Source: DAOTTI01 sp034437795 (GTDB lineage: Bacteria; Chloroflexota; UBA11872; UBA12225). Taken from it: a stretch of 32,112 bases of DNA. The position numbers and the translations under genes are program-made. Numbering within the stretch: position 1 is the first letter of the stretch; every line of letters begins with the position of its first letter. The notes beneath the pieces are model-generated. The model did not search any database and had not been told where the DNA came from. It was given only the letters and a program-made list of their open reading frames with translations. Shown here piece by piece: positions 23,118-31,330 of this stretch. Location: positions 1-32,112 of the forward strand of contig DAOTTI010000284.1 in assembly GCA_034437795.1 (NCBI GenBank). Reading direction: 5' to 3'.

Positions 23118-24017
23118 GTGTTTGAGACGGCACTGCTCTACCACCTTCAGACGTTCCACCAGGTGGCCGTGGAGCGCAGCTTTACGCGCGCCGCCCGTAA
23201 GCTGCATCTCTCCCAGCCGGCGGTGAGCATGCACGTGCGATCCCTAGAGCGCCACTACGGCGCGCCACTCTTTGATGTGCGCCACCGGCGCGTCTACCTC
23301 ACCCCCGAAGGCGAGACCTTGCTCGGCTACACCAGCCGGCTCTTTGCCCTGCTCCGTGATGCCGGCGCGGCCGTCGCCGAGACACGCGCCCTGGAACGTG
23401 GCCGGCTGGCCATCGCCGCCAGCACCACCATCGGGGTCTATCTGCTGCCGGCGCTCCTGAGCGACTTCTCGAAACGGTATCCCGGTATCCGTCTCTCGCT
23501 CACCATTGGCACCAGCGCCGCGGTCCTGGCCCAGGTCCTGGCGGAGCAGGTGCCGTTTGGCATGGTCGAAGCGCCGGTGACGCAGCCCGGCGTCGAGGTC
23601 TGGCCGTTTGCCGACGATGCGCTGGTCCTGGTTGTCCCGCCGGACCATCCCTGGGCCAGCGCCGGGCAGATCGAGCTAGAGCAGCTCCGCGGCGCCAGGG
23701 TGCTGCGCCGCGAGGCCGGTGCCGGCACGCGCTCCCTCATCGACGCCGCCCTGGAGCGGGCGGGCATCACCGTCGAGACGGCCATGGAGCTGGGAAGCCC
23801 GGAGGCGCTCAAGCAGGCGGTAATGGCCGGCCTCGGCATCACCTGGCTCTCGCGGCTCGCCGCCCAGCGCGAGCTGGCGTCGGGAGCGCTGGTTGCCATC
23901 ACCACACCCGGGCTGGAGCTGAAGCGCACCCTCTCCGTCATCATCGCCAGGGGCCGGCGCCTGCCCCGCGCGGCCCAGGCGTTCCTGGATGAGGTGGTGC
24001 GCCTGCGCCGGCCGTGA
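23118..24017 (+). CDS. LysR-family transcriptional regulator
   Basis: The 299-residue protein has an N-terminal winged helix-turn-helix (YHLQTFHQVAVERSFTRAARKLHLSQPAVSMHVRSLE) followed by LFDVRHRRVYLTPEGETLL, both highly typical of LysR regulators. The C-terminal two-lobed effector domain starts near RLAIAASTTIGVYLLP and includes the AVMAGLGITWLSR segment. The sequence resembles CbbR/CysB-like members in its effector domain, but the ligand is not known. I prefer the GTG at 23118, with GAGGG just upstream and a normal N-terminus; an in-frame TTG at 23079 would add 13 residues. It is divergent from the DHA2 exporter gene and probably regulates it. Confidence 0.9.
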   Translation: MFETALLYHLQTFHQVAVERSFTRAARKLHLSQPAVSMHVRSLERHYGAPLFDVRHRRVYLTPEGETLLGYTSRLFALLRDAGAAVAETRALERGRLAIAASTTIGVYLLPALLSDFSKRYPGIRLSLTIGTSAAVLAQVLAEQVPFGMVEAPVTQPGVEVWPFADDALVLVVPPDHPWASAGQIELEQLRGARVLRREAGAGTRSLIDAALERAGITVETAMELGSPEALKQAVMAGLGITWLSRLAAQRELASGALVAITTPGLELKRTLSVIIARGRRLPRAAQAFLDEVVRLRRP

Positions 24018-24166
24018 CGGTGGCATCCACTCCCTGGGTCAGCCAGATGGCCGACGCTCGGGCGGCGCGCAAGCCTGCGCCGGCCGTGGCGAAGGCGTCC
24101 GCCCGGCACAGTCTTTGCCGAAACGCAGTAGACTTACGAAATTCTCCCCTCGCCTCCGTCGCTATC

Positions 24167-26494
24167 ATGCCCACCCTCCGCCGCGCTGATCTCCTCACCC
24201 TCGGCGCGCTGCTGGCTACCGGCTGTGCCCCGCCCCTCCTGGACCGGCTCAGAGCAGGCGACCGCGCCGCCCTGCGGGGCGAGGCCTCGTCCGCCCCACC
24301 GGCCGCGGGCCCCCTCGGCTTCGACCGGCCTATCTCGGCCACGCTGCGTGACGCCTTCATCCGCTATGACCCAGACGGGCGGATCTGGACGCTGGGCAAC
24401 GGCCGGTTCGAAGAGCGCCTCGACCTCCGCCCGACCGCCGACGGCGCCGTCCGCCTCGTGCGCCGCTATCTCTTCGCCCGCGACCGGCGCATCGAGCTCG
24501 ACGTCGCCGAGGTGGAGGACGTGGACGACACCACCCAGGACGCCCTCGGCGTTGCCATCGCCGGCCAGCCGCCACAGCTCATCCCCCTCGACCAGCAGAT
24601 CGAGGCCGTCCCCAATGGCGCGCTCTACGGCGCAGTGCGCCTCCGCGACCGCCGCGTCGGCGCCGACTTCACCATCGAGGTCCGCCTGCGCCCGGGCCAC
24701 GCCGTCGTCGAGCACCGCACCTCCGTTCGGCACACCGGCGAGCAGCCCCTGCACCTCACCCGCCTCGACGCCGCCGACTTCATCGTGCGCAGCGGCCCCA
24801 ACGCTCGCTGGCGTGCCGCCACGCTGGACAATCGCGGCCACGCCTACTTCGCGCGCCTCGGCCGCGATGGCCTGCTGGAGGCTGAGACGCCGGCACAGAG
24901 CGCCGCCCGCGCCCCCGTCATCCCCCTGCTCGTGCTCCACGACGCCGCCGGCGACGAAGGGCTCTTCTTCGCCCTCCGCTGGAGCAGCAACTACCTGATC
25001 AAGGCCCGCTCCCTGGGAGACCGCCGCGTCGCCGTCCAGGCCGGCGTGCGCATGTTCGCCAGCCCCGACCTGGACCCGCAGTCCGCCGTCGACGCCCGCC
25101 CGGGCTTCTTCATTCAGCCCGGCCAGACCGTCATCGGCCCCTGGCTGGTCATCGGCCTCTTCGATGGCGGCATGCAGGCGGCCGGCAACGCCCTGAAAAG
25201 CTACCTCACCGACGACCGGCCCCGCGAGCCGGCCTGGGCCAGCAAGGTCCTCCCCATCGCCTGGAACTCCTGGTTCGCCTACGGCACCGGCGTCGACTAC
25301 GACACCATGCTGGCCGAGGCGCGCCTGGCCCGCCAGCTGGGCGTGGAGGTGTTTTACGTCGACCACGGCTGGCAGGCGGCCATCGGCGATTGGGTGCCCC
25401 ATCCCCAGCGCTTCCCCGCGCAGACCCTCCGCCGCCTCGCCGATGAGGTGCACCGTATGGGCATGCGCTTTGGCCTGTGGGTCGCCTTCGGCGTCGCCGA
25501 TCCAGGCTCGCGCCTGGCGCGCAGCCATCCCGAGTTCGTGGCGGAGCAGCCCGAGCCGGCGCGCACTGGCATCGATGGCTCGCTCCCCCTCTGCCTATCG
25601 CAGGCGCGCGCCTGGGTGCAGCAGGAGCTGGCGCGCGTCGTGCGCGACTACCGGCTGGACTGGCTCAAGTTCGACCAGCCGATGGTGGCCGCCTGCCTCG
25701 ACGCCTCGCACGGGCACGACCCCACGGTGCGGGGCTCGCTCCAGGCAAACAATCAGGCCTTCTATGACATCCTGAGCCGGCTCCGCCAGCAGTTCCCGCA
25801 GCTCTTCATCGAATCCACCTTCGACGGGGCAGGCTACCTGGACTACGGCGTCTATGCCCGGTCGCACGCCGCCTGGCTGGATGACGCGGCCGGCGATCCG
25901 TCCGTGCCGATGCAGGTCGTGCAGCAGAGCTTCTATGGCGCCAGCCTGGCCTTCCCAGCCCGCTTCCTCACCCTCTGGCTGGCGCGGGGGCCGGTCGGCG
26001 ACGGCGTCACCGGCCGCGGCACCTCTCCCCAGGACCTGGCCTACCAGGGCTACAGCACCATGGGCGGGAACTGGGGCCTTTCCCTCCGGCTCACCGACCT
26101 GGACGCCGGCCAGCGTCTCACCGTGCGCGAGCTCGTCGAGGATTATATGACCTTCCGCGACGTCATCCCCGGCGCGCACATCTATCACCTCATGCCTCCC
26201 CTGGCGGTGGCCCCAGGCGAAACGCGGGGGCCGGTGGTCGATGACTGGTTCGTCCTGCAATACGTCGAGCCTGAGCTCCGCCGCGGCGCCCTGCTGGCCG
26301 TCCGCAACGGCGGCGGCCCCGAGCGCCTGACCCTCCGCCTGCGGGGCCTGACCCCACAGTCTCCCTACCGCGTCGCCTGGAGCGACGGCCGCCGCCTCGC
26401 CGATGACCTCGGCGAGGCCCTGATGCAGTCGGGCATCGTCGTCCAGCTCCCCCCATACAGCGGCGGCCTCATCTGGATCACCCCCATGGGATAA
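24167..26494 (+). CDS. Exported GH36-like glycosidase lipoprotein (alpha-galactosidase-like)
   Basis: From the ATG at 24167 the protein is 775 residues with a twin-arginine lipoprotein signal (MPTLRRADLLTLGALLATGC). After an N-terminal beta domain (to about 350), a (beta/alpha)8 barrel begins at VLPIAWNSWFAYG and includes VEVFYVDHGW and GMRFGLWVAFGVAD. Asp503 in LDWLKFDQPM aligns with the GH36 nucleophile, and Asp573 in HAAWLDDAAGDP with the acid/base. Divergence from the cytoplasmic GH36 at 14568 is large, so the bond cleaved may differ. It would act outside the cell on longer glycans, feeding SBP-mediated uptake. An in-frame start at 24014 is rejected because it places 51 non-signal residues before the Tat signal. 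Confidence 0.85.
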   Translation: MPTLRRADLLTLGALLATGCAPPLLDRLRAGDRAALRGEASSAPPAAGPLGFDRPISATLRDAFIRYDPDGRIWTLGNGRFEERLDLRPTADGAVRLVRRYLFARDRRIELDVAEVEDVDDTTQDALGVAIAGQPPQLIPLDQQIEAVPNGALYGAVRLRDRRVGADFTIEVRLRPGHAVVEHRTSVRHTGEQPLHLTRLDAADFIVRSGPNARWRAATLDNRGHAYFARLGRDGLLEAETPAQSAARAPVIPLLVLHDAAGDEGLFFALRWSSNYLIKARSLGDRRVAVQAGVRMFASPDLDPQSAVDARPGFFIQPGQTVIGPWLVIGLFDGGMQAAGNALKSYLTDDRPREPAWASKVLPIAWNSWFAYGTGVDYDTMLAEARLARQLGVEVFYVDHGWQAAIGDWVPHPQRFPAQTLRRLADEVHRMGMRFGLWVAFGVADPGSRLARSHPEFVAEQPEPARTGIDGSLPLCLSQARAWVQQELARVVRDYRLDWLKFDQPMVAACLDASHGHDPTVRGSLQANNQAFYDILSRLRQQFPQLFIESTFDGAGYLDYGVYARSHAAWLDDAAGDPSVPMQVVQQSFYGASLAFPARFLTLWLARGPVGDGVTGRGTSPQDLAYQGYSTMGGNWGLSLRLTDLDAGQRLTVRELVEDYMTFRDVIPGAHIYHLMPPLAVAPGETRGPVVDDWFVLQYVEPELRRGALLAVRNGGGPERLTLRLRGLTPQSPYRVAWSDGRRLADDLGEALMQSGIVVQLPPYSGGLIWITPMG

Positions 26495-26500
26495 TGCCCA

Positions 26501-26558
26501 GTTCGAAGTTCAAAGTTCGAAGTTCAAAGTTCATGACCTTGAACCTTGAACTTTGAAC
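26501..26558. repeat. AT-rich GTTCAAA tandem/inverted repeat between convergent genes
   Basis: Units of GTTCGAA and GTTCAAA repeat four times, then their inverse follows. GTTCAAAGTTCA (26522-26533) and TGAACTTTGAAC (26547-26558) form a perfect 12-bp stem with a 13-base loop. It ends one base before the oxidase stop codon and begins just after the GH36-like gene, so it may work as a bidirectional terminator. Its base composition is very unlike the surrounding DNA. Confidence 0.75.
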
Positions 26559-26559
26559 G

Positions 26560-29169
26560 CTAAAGGAGGTGATGGGAGAGGTAGAGCGTCAGGAAGAGCA
26601 CCAGCCAGTTGAAGAGTGTGTAGTACCAGTACATGGCGGTGTTCTGCACTGCCAGAAAGCGTCGCCGGTTGAAGTAGCCTAGCCACCCCTGGACGAAGAC
26701 CACCGCGCCCAGGATCACCGCGCCGATCACCACCACCGTCTGGTAGCCGGCCAGGGTGAAAAAGAGCGAGCCATAGGCGTGGGTGGTGGGCGAGAAACCC
26801 GCGTTGTAGAACTCCACCGCCTGGAGCGCTATGAACGCCAGCCCCGCCGCCGCGCTCAGCCCCGTCCCCGCCAGCAGGCGCCCCTGCCGGCCCTGCCGGA
26901 TGCCACGCTCCGCCCAATACAGCAGGCCGCCCCCCGCCGCCAGGGGCAGAAAGTAGGCCAGCCCGAAGCGCAGGTCCGGCGGCGGCAGTCCGGGCGGCGG
27001 CCAGGGCGGCGCCCCCGCGCCCGGCGCCGGCTCCCCATTCAGCCGCAGATAGAAGTAGCTGAAGACGAGCGTCGCCAGGGCGATGGCCATCACCAGCAGC
27101 GTGTGCAGCATGGACCACCAGGCGATGGCGGTCGGCCCCGACGTGTACGCCGGCAGGCCGTGGATCTTCCCCTCCGCGTCCACCTCGGGAAGATCTCGCT
27201 CCTCCTTCGACGGCCAGAGCCAGATGATCGACGCCACAATCACCCCGACCACGGAGAGGGCCAGCAGCCAGTACTGGTCGAAGATGGGAGCGACGAAGTT
27301 GAGCCCCATCATGATGCTGGCGATCAATGGCCGGATAGACGGCCCGGCCAGCCGAATGATCGCCTGGGGCTCAGCGTCGACCACGCTGGTCACCACCTGC
27401 GCCCGCCACGTGCTCGGCGTCCGGGCCAACCCTTGCACGATCTCCTGATAGCGCTTCGGGCCACCGGTCAGGTGCTCTTGCTCCCACAGCGGATACCGGC
27501 TGTGCACGATGGGAATAGTGCGGTACCCCTCGTTCGGCGGCGGGGTTGGCGTGGCAAAGTCCAGCGTGCCGGCCCCCCAGGGGTTGTCCGGCGCCGGCTG
27601 TCCCTTGCCGAGCGCCACGTTCCAGATCACGTTCCAGAGAAAGACGGCCACGCCCGCGCCCAGGATGTACGCCCCCAGGGTCGACAGGAGATTGGGGACT
27701 TCCCAGCCCAGCCCCGGCTGATAGGTGTACACCCGGCGCGGCATGCCCCACAGGCCGGAGAGGTGCATGGGGAAGAACGCCAGATTGAACCCAATGAACA
27801 TCAGCCAGAAGTTCCGCTTGCCCAGCCGCTCGCTCAGCAGGCGCCCGTTGTTCTTCGGCAGCCAGTAATAGAAGGCGGCGAAGATGGGGAAGACCACGCC
27901 CCCGATCAGCACGTAATGAAAGTGGGCCACCAGGAAGTAGGTGTCGTGCACCTGCAGGTCGAACGGCACCAGGGCCACCATCACCCCGGTGATGCCCCCC
28001 AGTACGAAGATGACGATGAACCCCAGCGAGAAGAGCAGAGACGTGCTGAAGATCGGCCGCCCCTGCCAGAGCGTGGCGATCCAGGAGAAGACCTGAATGC
28101 CGCTGGGAATGGCGATGGTCAGGCTGGCGGCAGAGAAGAAGGTCAGGCCCAGTACCGGAAGGCCGACGGTGAACATGTGGTGCACCCACAGGCCAAAGCT
28201 GAGCAGGCCGGTAGCAATGATGGCCATCGTAATCAGCGAATGCCCCACCAGCGGGCGGCGGGCGAAGGTGGCGACGATGGCCGACACGATGCCGGTGGCC
28301 GGAATGAGCTGGATGTAGACGTCCGGATGGCCGAAGATCCAGAAGATGTGCTGCCAGAGCACGGGATCGCCCCCCGCCGCCGGATTGAAGAAGTGGGTGC
28401 CGGCCTTCCGGTCCAGCTCCAGTAGGGCCGTCCCCACAATTAGCGGGGTAAAGCCGAAGAGCATGGCATAGGCCATCACCAGGATCGTCCAGAAGTAGAT
28501 GGGCATGCGGCTCAGCGTCATGCCCGGCGCGCGTAGCTTGAGGATGCCCAGGATCATCTCGATCCCCGTGGCGATCGCCGCCACCTCGGCCACGCTCAAT
28601 CCCAGCAGCCAGAAATCGAGCGCCGGCCCCGGCGAGTAGATCGGGCCGGAGAGGGGCACGTAGGCGAACCACCCCGTGTCCGGTACGGCGTCGAAGAGAA
28701 AGCTGGAATAGAGGAGCAGCGCCCCAAAGAGGAAGGTCCAGTAGCCGAAGGCGGTCATGCGCGGGAAGGGCATCTCCCGCGCCCCCAGCATCACCGGCAG
28801 GGCGAAGGCGGCGAACGCCTCCATGATGGGCACGGTGACGAGAAACATCATCGTCGAGCCGTGCATGGTGAAAAGCTGGTTGAACCGGTCCGGAGGCAGG
28901 AAGTCGTTCAGCGGCCGGATGAGCTGGGTGCGCATCAGGAGCGCGCTGGCCCCGGCCACGATGAACAGCAGAAAGGCCGTGGCCAGGAACCGGCTCACGA
29001 TCGGCCCATTCTGCACCGTGACCAGCCACCCATAGATCCCGGATGGGTCCGTCCAGGTCTGCACCAGCCGGTCCGGCGGCTGCTCGGCCGGCCCGCCCTC
29101 CGGTCGTCCGTCCCGCTCGTCTGCCGGCCGGCCGCCCCGCCGGCCCGCTCCTGCCTGCTCTTCGCCCAC
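26560..29169 (-). CDS. ctaD: Cytochrome c oxidase subunit I-III fusion (heme-copper oxidase)
   Basis: The 869-residue protein joins subunit I (about 1-640) to a subunit III-like part (about 670-869, starting AIAWWSMLHTLLVMAI). Subunit I keeps all metal ligands: His103 (heme a, HGSTMMF), His281 and Tyr285 (HPDVY, CuB and cross-linked Tyr), His330-His331 (HHMF, CuB), His416 (heme a3) and His418 (heme a) in AHFHYV. Proton-channel positions differ from the Paracoccus-type enzyme: E278 is Asp283 (HPDVY), K354 is Gln359 (PSGIQVFSW), D124 is Glu132 and N131 is Thr139 (GAREMPFPRMTA). It probably reduces O2 to water in the membrane. Start is GTG with AGGAGC upstream. No subunit II gene is adjacent. 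Confidence 0.92.
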   Translation of the reverse strand: MGEEQAGAGRRGGRPADERDGRPEGGPAEQPPDRLVQTWTDPSGIYGWLVTVQNGPIVSRFLATAFLLFIVAGASALLMRTQLIRPLNDFLPPDRFNQLFTMHGSTMMFLVTVPIMEAFAAFALPVMLGAREMPFPRMTAFGYWTFLFGALLLYSSFLFDAVPDTGWFAYVPLSGPIYSPGPALDFWLLGLSVAEVAAIATGIEMILGILKLRAPGMTLSRMPIYFWTILVMAYAMLFGFTPLIVGTALLELDRKAGTHFFNPAAGGDPVLWQHIFWIFGHPDVYIQLIPATGIVSAIVATFARRPLVGHSLITMAIIATGLLSFGLWVHHMFTVGLPVLGLTFFSAASLTIAIPSGIQVFSWIATLWQGRPIFSTSLLFSLGFIVIFVLGGITGVMVALVPFDLQVHDTYFLVAHFHYVLIGGVVFPIFAAFYYWLPKNNGRLLSERLGKRNFWLMFIGFNLAFFPMHLSGLWGMPRRVYTYQPGLGWEVPNLLSTLGAYILGAGVAVFLWNVIWNVALGKGQPAPDNPWGAGTLDFATPTPPPNEGYRTIPIVHSRYPLWEQEHLTGGPKRYQEIVQGLARTPSTWRAQVVTSVVDAEPQAIIRLAGPSIRPLIASIMMGLNFVAPIFDQYWLLALSVVGVIVASIIWLWPSKEERDLPEVDAEGKIHGLPAYTSGPTAIAWWSMLHTLLVMAIALATLVFSYFYLRLNGEPAPGAGAPPWPPPGLPPPDLRFGLAYFLPLAAGGGLLYWAERGIRQGRQGRLLAGTGLSAAAGLAFIALQAVEFYNAGFSPTTHAYGSLFFTLAGYQTVVVIGAVILGAVVFVQGWLGYFNRRRFLAVQNTAMYWYYTLFNWLVLFLTLYLSHHLL

Positions 29170-29229
29170 GCTGATTGGTGCTCCTGCGCGCCGGCAGCTA
29201 GCCTGCGCTATTCACGACCAGCAAGAAGC

Positions 29230-29293
29230 CCTCTCTCCCCTGGGGAGCGCGACGAGTCCCGTCTCCCAAAGGGAGAGGGCTAGGGTGAGGGCT
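29230..29293. repeat. Dispersed palindromic repeat, oxidase side
   Basis: CTCTCCCCTGGGGAG is followed by GTCTCCC-AAA-GGGAGA and the tail GGGCTAGGGTGAGGGCTCC. The tail matches the copy near 10140-10163 almost exactly (GGG.TAGGGTGAGGGCTC). Confidence 0.65.
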
Positions 29294-29730
29294 CCGCACA
29301 CGCATCATCGGTCATGCCCGGAAGGAGGCTCCCGCCCCCTGTAGTCGGCCCGTCTCCGGCGGGACCCCTGGGCCGTCGTGCTCCCACAGCCGCCATGGCC
29401 AGTTCGACTGGTGCTCCTGCTCACCGTGGGATCAGACTGATCCCCCTCGTCAGCCGCCGGTACTCCATTGGTCCTCTGCTCTGGCTGTGCCACTCACTGC
29501 GCGGCCACAAGTCTCTGGACACCTGCGCCGGGAATGGAGCTGTCAAAGAGCTTCTGGCCGCCCGCGTAGATCGATGGGCGGGGGGCCGGAGATCGCCGCC
29601 TGCCGGCAGGCCGTGGCGCCCCCGCTCCTGAGCAATGGGCGGCAAGGGCTTACGCATGCAGCAAGCGATATACCAGCGTAATCCAGGCGCCGCATAGCGG
29701 GCCTGCGCAACCGCTCCAGATCACGCCAGG

Positions 29731-29809
29731 CCACGGCCCTCGTTCGTCTCCCCGCGTCTCCGCGTCCCTGCGTCCCCGCGTCGGGGAGAGGGGGCCAGGG
29801 GGTGAGGGC
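29731..29809. repeat. Dispersed palindromic repeat, SBP5 side
   Basis: CACGGCCCTCGT leads into alternating CGTCTCCGCGTCCC units, a CCCCGCGTCGGGG palindrome, and GAGAGGGGGCCAGGGGGTGA, which matches the copy at 18667-18720. It ends a few bases before the SBP5 stop codon and might help terminate transcription. Confidence 0.65.
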
Positions 29810-29813
29810 GTCG

Positions 29814-31166
29814 CTACTTCGACGGTGACGCCAGCGCGGCGTTCACCTTGGGGACGATGTCCTCGACGACCTGCGCCGCCGGCTTCTCGTTCTGCCACAA
29901 GGCAGTGAGCGCCGGATTGATGATCTCGCGCTGGATCTCCTCCCACGCGGGAAAGATCGGATCGGGGTGCACGATCTTCTGCCCATCCGCCCCTACCCAG
30001 CGGCTGCGCGGCGGCAGGTCCGGATCAAGCTTCAGCAGGTATTCCAGCGCCGACTTGCGTCCCGGGTACCAGAGCGTCGCCATCAGCTTCGCGCTCTCGG
30101 CACTCACCAGGTGCCGGAAGACGGCCCAGGACTCGTCGGGGTGGCTGGTGGCCGCCACGATCTCCCACCCCACGCCACCCCCTGTCGTCAGGCGCTTGCC
30201 CTTGCCACGGGGGTTCACCGCATAGTCCCACTTGAAGCTCGCCCGCCGGTGCTGCTCCACCGAAGCGACGGGGTTGATCCGCATCGCCGCCTTCCCGGCG
30301 CCGATAAAGAGCGTACTCGCCCCACCGGCGGCCGACTCGTCGTCCGGCGTCGGTGCCACACGGTACTTGTAGATCAGGTCCTGCATGAACTGCAGCGCCT
30401 CCACCGCCCGCGGATCGTCCAGCGTGCACCTGGTGAAGTCACGATTGAAGATCTCCGCGCCATTGGTCCACACCCACTGCCCCCAGCCACCGCGCAGGCC
30501 GCGCCCGACGATGAAGCCGTACTGCTCCACCTGGCTGCCGGCGCGCTTCGTCAGGCGCAACGCGGTGTGTAGGAACGCGTCGAAGTCCCAGCCCCCCGCC
30601 TCCACCTTGGTGGGCGGATAGGGAAGGCCGACCTGGTCGAACAGGGTCTGATTGACGAACAGGCTCTGGTTAGACATGCCGCGGGGCAGCCCGTAGTGCT
30701 TCCCCTTCCACTGGTACTGGCTCACCGCCAGGTCAAAGAAGTCGGAGAGGTCGTACCGCTCGCGCCGGAAGAAGGGGTCCAGCGCCAGGAGCTGCCCGCG
30801 GTCAGCAAAGCCCACGGCCAGGGACGGGCTCATCGCCACCACGTCCGGCGGCGTCCCCGCGGCTAGCAGGGCCTGCAGCTTTTGCGCGATGTCGCCGCCA
30901 GGCGTGCCCCACTCGACCCTGGGCCCCGCCGCGTGCGCCTCCCGCCAGGCGTTGATCACCCCCTCGAAGAGCGCCTGATCTGCCGTGCTGATTCCTGTCA
31001 TCACCTGGACGGTCACGTCCCGGCGCAGCCCAGCCGGCGGCGCCGGCCCTGACCCGCTCTGCGAGGCCGTGGCCCCACAGGCGGCGCTCAGGGCCGGTAC
31101 CGCCGGCGCCAGCGGGAGGAGCGCTGCCCGCGCCAGCCAGCGACGGCGGCTCGCCATCACCAGCAT
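29814..31166 (-). CDS. ABC sugar-transport solute-binding lipoprotein (SBP5)
   Basis: The ~450-residue product is another UgpB/SBP_bac_1-type binding protein with a Tat motif (ASRRRWLARAALL) and lipobox (SAAC). Family segments include VTVQVMTGISTADQALFEGVI, AGTPPDVVAMSPS, YGLPRGMSNQSLFVNQTLFDQVGLPYPP and GGWGQWVWTNGAEIFN. The start is ambiguous: TTG at 31175, ATG at 31166 or ATG at 31157; I give 31166, with GGAG just upstream. It is divergent from SBP6, and each gene has the same TTGAGG-type promoter. It differs from SBP2 and SBP4 and resembles SBP1 more (TNGAEIFN versus GNGADFLN). No permease gene is linked. Confidence 0.9.
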   Translation of the reverse strand: MLVMASRRRWLARAALLPLAPAVPALSAACGATASQSGSGPAPPAGLRRDVTVQVMTGISTADQALFEGVINAWREAHAAGPRVEWGTPGGDIAQKLQALLAAGTPPDVVAMSPSLAVGFADRGQLLALDPFFRRERYDLSDFFDLAVSQYQWKGKHYGLPRGMSNQSLFVNQTLFDQVGLPYPPTKVEAGGWDFDAFLHTALRLTKRAGSQVEQYGFIVGRGLRGGWGQWVWTNGAEIFNRDFTRCTLDDPRAVEALQFMQDLIYKYRVAPTPDDESAAGGASTLFIGAGKAAMRINPVASVEQHRRASFKWDYAVNPRGKGKRLTTGGGVGWEIVAATSHPDESWAVFRHLVSAESAKLMATLWYPGRKSALEYLLKLDPDLPPRSRWVGADGQKIVHPDPIFPAWEEIQREIINPALTALWQNEKPAAQVVEDIVPKVNAALASPSK

Positions 31167-31187
31167 GGTCTCCAAGTCTCCACCTCC

Positions 31188-31220
31188 AGCCTACGGCCCC
31201 CGCCTCAATGTCTCCCTCAA
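31188..31220 (-). promoter_or_regulatory. TTGAGG direct-repeat promoter of SBP5
   Basis: On the reverse strand TTGAGG (31215-31220), GAGACA, TTGAGG (31203-31208), 9 bases, then TAGGCT (31188-31193). The ATG at 31166 is 21 bases after the -10. Confidence 0.65.
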
Positions 31221-31330
31221 CGCTCCGCGCCCGACCTCACGTCGTCCTGTCCTTCTCGCTACGGCAGGACTCGGCCGTCTGCCTGCTTCCCCTCCACGCG
31301 GCGCGTTGCGGCCAGCCGTCGCCATCCGTA

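Larger units (their letters stand above)
29170..29813. other. Intergenic region with repeats, no supported gene
   Basis: About 640 bases separate the oxidase gene from the SBP5 stop. Small open frames have no recognisable domain. Two members of the dispersed repeat family lie at its ends. No subunit II gene or fragment was seen. Confidence 0.5.

Noticed and set aside
26779..28425. 548-codon forward-strand open frame over the oxidase gene
   Set aside because: Antisense shadow of the oxidase gene; no hydrophobic or domain structure.
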